A stretch of 64,000 nt of DNA from Paenibacillus turpanensis. GTDB taxonomy: Bacteria > Bacillota > Bacilli > Paenibacillales > YIM-B00363. A model generated the notes under the pieces. That model searched no databases, had not been told where the DNA came from, and was given only the letters and a program-made list of their open reading frames with translations. Numbering within the stretch: the first letter of the stretch is position 1; every line of letters begins with the position of its first letter. Shown piece by piece: positions 35,063-41,800 of the stretch. Made by a program: the position numbers and the translations under genes. The DNA is taken from NCBI RefSeq assembly GCF_011421635.1, contig NZ_WTLI01000012.1:62001-126000 (forward strand), in the 5' to 3' direction.

Positions 35063-35839
35063 ATGAGCGATTCACTGCACATTTTGGGCACGGGAGATTC
35101 GATGGGTGTTCCGCGTGTGTACTGCGATTGCATCGTATGCGAGGAAGCGCGAACGACCGGCGTGAACCGCAGGCTGCGCTCTTCCGCGATGCTGCGCACG
35201 GGGCAGGGCGATGTGCTGATCGATTGCGGACCGGATTTTACGCTGCAGATGGAGACGGCGCGCTGGAGAATGGTGACGGATATGCTCATTACACATGCGC
35301 ATTTTGACCATATTGGCGGTCTTCCCGCTTGGGCCGATGCATGCCGCTGGACGCAAACCAAGGGACGGCTGTATGCGCCCGCTGAAGTGCTGGCCACGCT
35401 GCGCGTGCAGTTTCCTTGGCTGGAGCGGCAGATCACCTTTTTCCCGAACGATCATGGGGTTCAGCTTGCGGGCTGGACGGTTCGTCCTTGGAAGGTGAAC
35501 CATGGAAAAAACGGCTTCGCTTACGCATACCGTTTTGAAAAGCCAGGCTTTACCTGGGTGTACGCTTCTGACTGTATAAATTTATCGGATGAGCAGCGTG
35601 CTCCGATGTACGGCCTCGACCTGCTAATTATAGGCACGAGCTTTGTGAAAGAGCCGTTCCCGATGGAAACACGGTCGCTGTACGACATGACCGAAGCTCT
35701 GGAGCTGGTCCAGGTGCTGCAGCCGAAGCAAACAGTCCTAACACACATGTCGCATGGAGTAGATCTTAACCATCTTGGGCTGGAGCTGCCTGAACATGTC
35801 AAACCGGCCTCCGCAGGCGATATCCTCGGGCTTGAATAA
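35063..35839 (+). CDS. PhnP-like metallo-beta-lactamase-fold hydrolase
   Basis: A 258-residue protein. It begins with ILGTGDSMGVPRVYCDCIVCEEA, whose Cys21, Cys23 and Cys26 match the structural zinc finger of PhnP-type phosphodiesterases. The catalytic H-x-H-x-D-H is at His79-His84 (THAHFDHIGG), with later ligands in WKVNHGKN, YASDC and the final His of LTHMSHGVDL. PhnP itself cleaves cyclic ribose phosphates in phosphonate breakdown; no phn genes are nearby, so the substrate is open. ATG 35063 is preferred, with AAAAGGG about 9 bases upstream; 35054 is in frame. Confidence 0.88.
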   Translation: MSDSLHILGTGDSMGVPRVYCDCIVCEEARTTGVNRRLRSSAMLRTGQGDVLIDCGPDFTLQMETARWRMVTDMLITHAHFDHIGGLPAWADACRWTQTKGRLYAPAEVLATLRVQFPWLERQITFFPNDHGVQLAGWTVRPWKVNHGKNGFAYAYRFEKPGFTWVYASDCINLSDEQRAPMYGLDLLIIGTSFVKEPFPMETRSLYDMTEALELVQVLQPKQTVLTHMSHGVDLNHLGLELPEHVKPASAGDILGLE

Positions 35840-35912
35840 GAGAACGAACGCTTTTTCGAGAGAATTGCGCCGATTTGCAAGATGGAACCGCTTTTTTGAG
35901 CAAGAATCCATC

Positions 35913-35942
35913 TTTACAGCCGAAGCTTATTCGCAGTATATT
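35913..35942 (+). promoter_or_regulatory. candidate promoter of the riboswitch transcript
   Basis: TTTACA (35913-35918), an 18-bp spacer and TATATT (35937-35942). Predicted start near 35949, about 24 nt before the aptamer. Confidence 0.6.
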
Positions 35943-35972
35943 CTTGAGGTGATGCAAAACAACCAATTCGTA

Positions 35973-36109
35973 CGATCGCTGAATTTCCGTATCCGGAGAA
36001 CGGGGGACCCAACAGGCCGTGTGCCAGGGGTGAATCGCGGATGCCTGCCAAGGCAAACGCGTAGGGCGACTCTCACGCCCGAATCCGCCAGCTAACCTCG
36101 TAAGCGTCG
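35973..36109 (+). ncRNA. cyclic-di-AMP riboswitch (ydaO/yuaA type)
   Basis: The conserved ydaO core is nearly complete: CGCTGAAT at the 5' side, GCGGGGGACCC-type segment (here AACGGGGGACCCAA, 35999-36012), GGGGTGAATC, TAGGGCGA, GCCCGAATCCG, then CAGCTAACCTCGTAAGCG at the 3' end. P1 forms between 35973-35980 (CGA-t-CGCT) and 36103-36109 (AGCGTCG). In characterised members c-di-AMP binding turns expression off, and targets are potassium/osmolyte transporters and cell-wall hydrolases. Here the RNA leads into a 59-residue membrane protein starting 22 nt after P1. No clear terminator lies between them. Confidence 0.96.
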
Positions 36110-36131
36110 AATAATGTGGAGGGAAGAACGG

Positions 36132-36311
36132 TTGGAATTTGTTCTCATCTTTGTGAACACGTTTATTTTGATTTTCGGATTGCTGCATGTATTCGGATAT
36201 ACAGGCGGAAAATCCGGTCCGTTTTGCAAAAAAGGGTTCCGTAGAAAACTAATGGTTTCCGCATCGCAGGCACTTGTCGTGTCTCTAGTTGTGAAGCTGA
36301 TGATTTTTTAA
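36132..36311 (+). CDS. 59-residue membrane protein under riboswitch control
   Basis: The TTG at 36132 has GGAGGG about 8 bases upstream and lies 22 nt after the c-di-AMP riboswitch. The frame extends back to an ATG at 36114, but that lies before the ribosome site. The product has two hydrophobic helices (FVLIFVNTFILIFGLLHVFGYT and ASQALVVSLVVKLMIF) joined by a basic loop with GKSGPFCKKGFRRK. I recognise no family. It is the only gene between the riboswitch and a strong terminator, so it is the switch's sole visible target. A link to potassium or osmotic balance is inference from other c-di-AMP switches. Confidence 0.78.
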   Translation: MEFVLIFVNTFILIFGLLHVFGYTGGKSGPFCKKGFRRKLMVSASQALVVSLVVKLMIF

Positions 36312-36329
36312 AAAACGTTATTGGCAAAA

Positions 36330-36383
36330 AGAAAAAGCCTGCCGGGGTTCGTTATGACAACGAGCCTTCGGCAGGCTTTTGGC
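36330..36383. terminator. bidirectional intrinsic terminator
   Basis: AAAGCCTGCCG pairs with CGGCAGGCTTT, with an inner GGTTCGTT/AACGAGCC stem. It serves the riboswitch transcript and overlaps the stop codon of the converging transporter gene. Confidence 0.85.
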
Positions 36384-37314
36384 GTTGCTGCTGCGCTAAA
36401 AACATCCCTGACAAGGAAGCGAGCATTTGCTGAAACAGCATGCCGAGAATAACCGGCACGGCAACGGCCGCAGGGAAAAAGGTGGTCGCCAGCACGGCGC
36501 CTGCGCTAATGTTGCGCATCCCGCTGTTGAACGTCAGCGTCACGGTCGAGTCCCGATTCCATCGAAGGATGCGGGCGGCGAAGTAACCGAGGGCATAGCC
36601 GACGATAGCGATGACGAATACGACGGCGGCAAGAAAGACGAGGTCGCGGTCTGGCTGCTTCAAGTATGGTGCCACGACAGCGCCGTTCATCGCGACAACG
36701 ACAGCCAGGAACATTTTCGTAAACGGGGCGAGCTTCGGTGCAAGCTCAGTTTTGGACCGGCCCTTGCTGAGATGGAACAGCAGCATTCCGACAAGGGAAG
36801 GCAGAACGACCATAAAGAAAAGCCCCTTCATTAGCGAAAAGGAATCGACATGAATGCTGGTACCCGAGAACAGTGCGATGCCCGCAGGCACCAAAAAAGG
36901 GGACAGCAAAGTATCGACCAAAATAATCGTAAGGGTAAGCGGCACATTGCCTTTGTGGATCGATACCCAAATTAAGCTGGTTACTCCGGTTGGAATCGTC
37001 ATCCCGAGCACCAGGCCGGTAATCGTATTGGTATCGCCGGGATACAGCATGCTGCCGAGCGCCCAGGCGAAGAGCGGCATAATCGCGTGAAGCACAATAA
37101 GGACGGTAAGCAGCGGCTTCGGCTGCAGCACCGCCTGGCCCAACTGCCCGAGTCCAAAGCCAAGACTTCCGCTGAAGGTCATAAAAGCAAAAAGCCATGG
37201 AATCAGGAACGTTACCGGTGCAAGCTGATCCGCATAAATAACACCAAGCACAAGGCCGATTGGAGTCATAAACGGCATCGCTTTTTCCAGAATGCGATTT
37301 ACAGAAGCTAACAT
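36352..37314 (-). CDS. bile acid:sodium symporter (BASS) family transporter
   Basis: A 320-residue protein with nine or ten helices of the SBF/BASS family (YocS-like). It has PWLFAFMTFSGSLGFGLGQL, the discontinuous-helix motif GMTIPTGVTSLIWVSIHKGN, and TFNSGMRNISAGAVLATTFFPAAVAVPVILGMLFQQM. Bacterial members carry organic anions such as pantothenate or 2-oxo acids with sodium; the substrate here is unknown. ATG 37314 follows AAAAGGGG. Confidence 0.9.
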   Translation of the reverse strand: MLASVNRILEKAMPFMTPIGLVLGVIYADQLAPVTFLIPWLFAFMTFSGSLGFGLGQLGQAVLQPKPLLTVLIVLHAIMPLFAWALGSMLYPGDTNTITGLVLGMTIPTGVTSLIWVSIHKGNVPLTLTIILVDTLLSPFLVPAGIALFSGTSIHVDSFSLMKGLFFMVVLPSLVGMLLFHLSKGRSKTELAPKLAPFTKMFLAVVVAMNGAVVAPYLKQPDRDLVFLAAVVFVIAIVGYALGYFAARILRWNRDSTVTLTFNSGMRNISAGAVLATTFFPAAVAVPVILGMLFQQMLASLSGMFLAQQQRQKPAEGSLS

Positions 37315-37372
37315 ATTAAGGCCCCTTTTGGTTAAACTAGTACAATCGAAAAAGCCGATGGGGGAGTTTGCA

Positions 37373-38428
37373 ATGCTGCGCTTTATTCAGACGCTTTCCG
37401 TCCTATTGATTTTGCTGCTGTTAGCCGTATTTACAGGCTGTTCAGCTCATCAAGAGGACGATTCGCAGAAACTGGAACAAGCGCCGGCGCCGATCGTCAA
37501 AGACGCCGGAAAACGTCAAACGATCATTCAAGGAATACCTTCCGGTCCGCCGATCATCGTAGAAGCTCCGAAAGCGGAGCCGGTTCCGGAGCCAGCTCCA
37601 AAGCCGGCGGAGACCGCTAAGCAGACTGCGGCCGATCAAACGACCAAGGCCAAAACGAAAACGAAGGAGCAGGCCAAGAAAAAAGCGGCTTCCTCCGATT
37701 CCTCGGATCAAACGAAGCAAAAGGATCAGAGCAAAGCAGAACAAAGATCAACCAAAGCTTCCTCGAAAAAAATGAGTCCGAGCGCATTGTCGCGAAAGTT
37801 TCCGAACGGATTTTTTATGTCCGGTTCGAAAAAAGAAAAGCAGGTGGCGCTCACATTTGACGACGCTCCCGACGATAAATTTACGCCGCAGGTGCTCGAC
37901 ATTTTAAAGGAGAACGGTGTAAAAGCTACTTTCTTTGTCGTTGGCTGGCGGGCGGATAAATACCCCGACATCGTCAAACGGATGGTGAAGGAAGGCCACA
38001 TTATCGGGAACCATTCCTATGGCCATGCGAATTTGAGCAAGCTGAACGATACGGAATATCAGAAGGAGCTAGACAAGACGCAGGCCAGTATCCGCAAAAC
38101 TGCCGGGTACGAGCCGCGCCTGCTGCGCCCGCCATACGGCGAAATTACCGAGTCCGAGGCCGAATGGGCAATCAATCAGGGCTTTACCATCGTCCACTGG
38201 AACGTGGATTCCGAGGATTGGAGACAAATCGCATCGGACAAAGTGATTCATAACGTATTTAAAGACGTACGAGCAGGCTCGATTATTCTCCAGCATTCCG
38301 GCGGCGGAGTCGGTCAAGATTTGTCGGGCACGGTACAAGCACTACCGAAAATCATTGAACGGCTCAAGTCCGAAGGCTACAAGCTTGTAACGCTACCGGA
38401 GCTACTCGGCGTTACGAAGAGCAAATGA
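37373..38428 (+). CDS. polysaccharide deacetylase lipoprotein (NodB/CE4)
   Basis: A 351-residue surface lipoprotein. The signal peptide ends in a TGC lipobox (LLLAVFTGCSAHQ). A low-complexity Pro/Ala/Lys/Gln/Ser linker (about 50-145) spans the cell wall. The NodB domain (about 155-345) has the metal-binding LTFDDAPD, H-x3-H (HSYGHANLS), RPPYGEIT, the WNVDSEDW motif and the final His of IILQHSGG. It is likely to deacetylate peptidoglycan or related glycans. ATG 37373 is chosen, with GGGGGAG about 7 bases upstream and a proper signal peptide following; the frame opens further upstream. It overlaps the converging next gene by 27 bp. Confidence 0.93.
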   Translation: MLRFIQTLSVLLILLLLAVFTGCSAHQEDDSQKLEQAPAPIVKDAGKRQTIIQGIPSGPPIIVEAPKAEPVPEPAPKPAETAKQTAADQTTKAKTKTKEQAKKKAASSDSSDQTKQKDQSKAEQRSTKASSKKMSPSALSRKFPNGFFMSGSKKEKQVALTFDDAPDDKFTPQVLDILKENGVKATFFVVGWRADKYPDIVKRMVKEGHIIGNHSYGHANLSKLNDTEYQKELDKTQASIRKTAGYEPRLLRPPYGEITESEAEWAINQGFTIVHWNVDSEDWRQIASDKVIHNVFKDVRAGSIILQHSGGGVGQDLSGTVQALPKIIERLKSEGYKLVTLPELLGVTKSK

Positions 38429-40210
38429 CGGCTCGAACCATAACGTCGAAAAATCAAACCAGCCGAGTTCGTTCAGACGCACTCCCTGCAGGGAGGAATG
38501 AAACTGGGAGACCTGCTTCAGATGCGCCAAAAACAGCACCGAGTAATCCTTGTAAAGAAGCTCTTCGATTTGAAGCAGCTTCTTTACGCATTTTTCCGGA
38601 TCGCTGCGCGATAGCGCATCGGACAGCGCCTCATCGACAAGCCGCTGCGCTTCCACATCCAGGTGGGTGCTGATGACGCTGTTGTCCGAAAGAAACAAAT
38701 CCATCAGCTCCAGCTCCGCCGGTCCGGAAAATACGACACCGCTGAGCAGTACATCGGCTTCTGCGATCCGTTCCTTGCGAAACAACTCCTCGGCAGGAAG
38801 AGCGGTCACGATCGTGTTCACGCCAAGCTTCGCCCACTCTTCTTGAATCCAAGCGCAGTCTTCGTGATTCACTGCCATTTCATAAGTATACATATGAATC
38901 GCTTGTCCATCGTAGCCTGATTTTTCCAGATGTTTCTTGGCCTTGACCGGATCGTATTCCGGTTTGTAGCGTTTTTTGGTTGCATCGGGAAAAAAGCTGG
39001 CTGCTGGCGTAATGCGAAAGCCGCCGAGCTCTTCGACGAATCTCTCCCGGTCGATGGCGTGGTGCAGCGCCTTACGGAAGGAGCGATTCTGCATCGGTCC
39101 TTCCTTGGACCGGTTAAAGCAAATATAGGTGCTGCCGGTCTCAGGCTGCTCCAGCAGGGTGAAGGGCCCGCTTTCGGACAGCTGTTTGCCGAACGGGGAA
39201 AGATGCGCATCGTTCGCCGGAAGGCTGTCCGGAACGATCCACATTTCCACCGCGTCCAGCAGCGGCCGTTCTTTAAAATAGGCCTCATTCGCCTCGAAGA
39301 CGACCATGGATGAATCATTGCGCGTCAGCTTGTAAGGTCCGGTGCCGATCGGGAGGCGGGCAAATTCCGGATCGTTCGGAGGCGCTTTATCGCTCGGAAC
39401 GACCCCGAGGCGTGACGAGCTTAACAGAACCGGGAGCATCCGGTTCGGCCGGTGAAGCGTCAGCTTCAGGCAGGTTTCACTTAATACGGATACTTCCTTA
39501 ATGTCACGGCACAACCAGCGGTAGGGCGCGGAGTTCGCCGGATCCATAACTCTTTCCAGCGTATAGGCGGCATCCTCTGCAGTCATCACCTTGCCATGAT
39601 GAAACCGGACGCCTTTACGTAAGTATAAATGCCACTCGGTTAAATCCGGGCTGCATTCCCAATGATGAGCGAGGTGTGGAAGCACTTCCTTAGACGACGG
39701 ATCGTAGCGCAGCAGCGTATCGAAAAGCTGTGCTGACATATGCGCCTCGGTCCTGCGGTGCAAATAGGCCGGATCCAGATTGCCGAGCGGGCGGTAAAAT
39801 GGAAAACGCAGTACATCCTTTCGTTTTCCCGGCCGCGGCTCGGAAAAGAAGCCGAATTCTTCAAGGAACCGGGAGATGAAGGCATCCATCCCCGGGCCTT
39901 CTTTGGCAGGGCCGCCGAGCAGCGCCAATGCGCCTTCGACATCGCCGGTGCTCACGTAGCGGACGGCAGCTTCTTGAAGAAGCGCTCTCGCATCGGCAAT
40001 AAAGGTAAGGGACGAGGAGTTGCCCCTCCCGCGTCCCGGGGTCCACCGCACCCAGTTTTGCGCCTCCATATTTTTGATAATAAAGTTGACGTTCCTTCGG
40101 GTACAGCAGAGCATACCGGCCAGCTCATCGAGGGTGACGCGCACCGTTTCCCCCGGTACGGCATCCTTGAAATGCTGCTGCAGCCTTATAAAATGCTCAA
40201 GCGCCTGCAT
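38402..40210 (-). CDS. SgrR-type regulator 3 (helix-turn-helix plus solute-binding domain)
   Basis: A 602-residue paralogue of the other two. The helix-turn-helix contains VTLDELAGMLCCTRRNVNFIIKNMEAQNWVRWTPGRGRGNSSSL. The SBP_bac_5-like part starts near 150 (LDPAYLHRRTEAHMSAQLFDTLLRY, WHLYLRKGVRFHHGKVMTAEDAAYTLERV) and keeps PIGTGPYKLTRNDSSMVVFEANEAYFKERPLLDAVEMWIVPD. ATG 40210 follows GGAGGAG. No signal peptide. The 3' end overlaps the deacetylase gene by 27 bp on the opposite strand. It is divergent from a small hydrophilic protein and a serine hydrolase, not from a transporter. Confidence 0.9.
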   Translation of the reverse strand: MQALEHFIRLQQHFKDAVPGETVRVTLDELAGMLCCTRRNVNFIIKNMEAQNWVRWTPGRGRGNSSSLTFIADARALLQEAAVRYVSTGDVEGALALLGGPAKEGPGMDAFISRFLEEFGFFSEPRPGKRKDVLRFPFYRPLGNLDPAYLHRRTEAHMSAQLFDTLLRYDPSSKEVLPHLAHHWECSPDLTEWHLYLRKGVRFHHGKVMTAEDAAYTLERVMDPANSAPYRWLCRDIKEVSVLSETCLKLTLHRPNRMLPVLLSSSRLGVVPSDKAPPNDPEFARLPIGTGPYKLTRNDSSMVVFEANEAYFKERPLLDAVEMWIVPDSLPANDAHLSPFGKQLSESGPFTLLEQPETGSTYICFNRSKEGPMQNRSFRKALHHAIDRERFVEELGGFRITPAASFFPDATKKRYKPEYDPVKAKKHLEKSGYDGQAIHMYTYEMAVNHEDCAWIQEEWAKLGVNTIVTALPAEELFRKERIAEADVLLSGVVFSGPAELELMDLFLSDNSVISTHLDVEAQRLVDEALSDALSRSDPEKCVKKLLQIEELLYKDYSVLFLAHLKQVSQFHSSLQGVRLNELGWFDFSTLWFEPSFALRNAE

Positions 40211-40417
40211 CAGATCTCCTCCGTTCAGTTAAATTGTTCAATTGGCTAAATGGATGCAAAAAGACGAAGTTATTAGGTTCATTTTACAGCAACACTTCGC
40301 CTTATACTATATACTGGAAGTGAAAAAATGTTTATCCGACATAAAGCTTCTGTTTATCGGTTAAAATAGGGGTTGAAAAATGACGCTCGGCATAGGCCGG
40401 CAGGAGGTAGACGAGGT

Positions 40418-40687
40418 ATGGCGGATCAAGAGGAACAATTTGAGGGGACGGAGCTGGAGCGGCGCATGTCCGAGGTGCTGACCGAGGGTGAGATGGAAAA
40501 AGCCGATCCTAGCGAAGCGGCTCGGAGAAAGCTCCCGCACCCGCCTGAAATTCGCATTCAGGCGAAGTTTGATCCGGTCGCGGAGGAGACGAAGCGGTTC
40601 CGTGAAATCGCAGAAGAAGTGGACGGGCGCTACGATAAATATGTAAATCGCCAGCCGCAGGGAGGCGGCGGGGAGCAATCCCGTTGA
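40418..40687 (+). CDS. small hydrophilic protein of unknown function
   Basis: An 89-residue, highly charged protein (MADQEEQFEG to a Gly/Gln-rich end) with no hydrophobic segment and probably largely helical. I recognise no family. ATG 40418 is chosen, with GGAGG about 10 bases upstream; the frame opens back to 40373. Its stop overlaps the TTG start of the next gene by 4 bases, which implies coupled translation. Confidence 0.72.
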   Translation: MADQEEQFEGTELERRMSEVLTEGEMEKADPSEAARRKLPHPPEIRIQAKFDPVAEETKRFREIAEEVDGRYDKYVNRQPQGGGGEQSR

Positions 40688-41691
40688 GCGGAACGTTCTG
40701 GCCGACGAAGCAGTGGCGAATCGGAGCGCCGGAGGAGCATGGAATTGACCGCGAGGCAATACGCGCTCTTTCGGCTCATATTGGAGAGAAGCTGCCGAAG
40801 CTTTATTCGGTGCTGGTGATTCGCCATGGGGTGCTTGTGCATGAGCAGTATTATAACGGCACGAATGAGAACTCGCTGATGAATGTGCGTTCCGTAACTA
40901 AAAGCTTTACCTCTACGCTGATCGGCGCCGCCATCGGCGACGGATATGTCGAGAGCGTCGATGTTCCGGCGGCGGCCTTTTTTGCGTCGGACGAGCTGCC
41001 CAAGGACTTGGGAGAGCAGAAGCTTGCGACGACGCTGCGCCATTTGCTCACGATGAGCAGCGGATTTTTTTGGCTGACGGGCAGCAAGCTGGGGGAGAAG
41101 CATTTGTCGCGCTTCCACGAAAGCAAGGATTGGCTGCGGTTTATATGGCGGCTTCCCGTGGTGGAAGACATGCGCGGAAGGTTTCAGTACCGCAGCACGG
41201 ATTCGCATTTGTTGTCATGTGTGCTGACAAGAGCGACAGGGCGCTGTGCGGGAGACTATGCGGCGGAGCGGCTGTTTGCGCCGCTTGGCATCCGCGATGT
41301 GATCTGGCCGCCGGACCCGCAGGGAAATACGGCGGGGCATGTGTTTCTGCAGCTTCGCGCAAGAGACATGGCGAAGCTGGGGCTGTTGTATTTGCATCGC
41401 GGGGAATGGGACGGCAGGCAGCTGGTTCCCCGTGAATATATCGATGCCGCGGCTTCCGCGCAAATCGAAGGTCATCCGAGCTACGGCGAGTACGGCTTCA
41501 AATGGTGGGTGTCCCGGTTTGCGGGGCAGCCTTATTATTTTGCGCAGGGCCACGGAGGGCAGTATATTTTTGTTGTCCCGGGCTTAGAGCTGGTGTGTGT
41601 GTTTACCGCGGATCCGGCGGTAAGCCGATGGAAGAGTGTACGGCCCGCGTTTGAAAATATTCTTATTAAAGGGACTGTTCCCGACCGGTAG
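40684..41691 (+). CDS. serine hydrolase of the class C beta-lactamase/esterase fold
   Basis: A 335-residue protein of the beta-lactamase-related family. The nucleophile motif S-x-x-K is at Ser70-Lys73 (VRSVTKSF), a Tyr-x-Ser-type motif occurs in RFQYRSTDSH, and the H/K-x-G motif is GHGGQYIF. There is no signal peptide, so it is probably cytoplasmic and more likely an esterase or peptidase than a resistance enzyme. The TTG start at 40684 has GGGGAG 8 bases upstream and overlaps the previous stop. Confidence 0.88.
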   Translation: MSGTFWPTKQWRIGAPEEHGIDREAIRALSAHIGEKLPKLYSVLVIRHGVLVHEQYYNGTNENSLMNVRSVTKSFTSTLIGAAIGDGYVESVDVPAAAFFASDELPKDLGEQKLATTLRHLLTMSSGFFWLTGSKLGEKHLSRFHESKDWLRFIWRLPVVEDMRGRFQYRSTDSHLLSCVLTRATGRCAGDYAAERLFAPLGIRDVIWPPDPQGNTAGHVFLQLRARDMAKLGLLYLHRGEWDGRQLVPREYIDAAASAQIEGHPSYGEYGFKWWVSRFAGQPYYFAQGHGGQYIFVVPGLELVCVFTADPAVSRWKSVRPAFENILIKGTVPDR

Positions 41692-41724
41692 CAGCTGCGG
41701 CTGATGCGCCCGGGATGGGGGTGT

Positions 41725-41767
41725 GGTGATCATCATCACAGCAGTCTCTTTCTTTTCAAGTTATGAT
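41725..41767 (+). promoter_or_regulatory. class II Fnr-dependent promoter of nirBD
   Basis: Fnr box GGTGA-N6-TCACA at 41725-41740 (centre 41732.5) and -10 TATGAT at 41762-41767. The predicted start is near 41774, with the box at -41.5, and a 27-nt leader. Confidence 0.82.
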
Positions 41768-41782
41768 GTGAACAAATTCACA
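41767..41782 (+). promoter_or_regulatory. second, perfect Fnr-type box over the nirB transcription start
   Basis: TGTGA-N6-TCACA, a full consensus match, centred at 41774.5 on the predicted start site and touching the -10. Occupancy here would block RNA polymerase. Confidence 0.75.
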
Positions 41783-41800
41783 TATATCGGAGGAGCCAAC

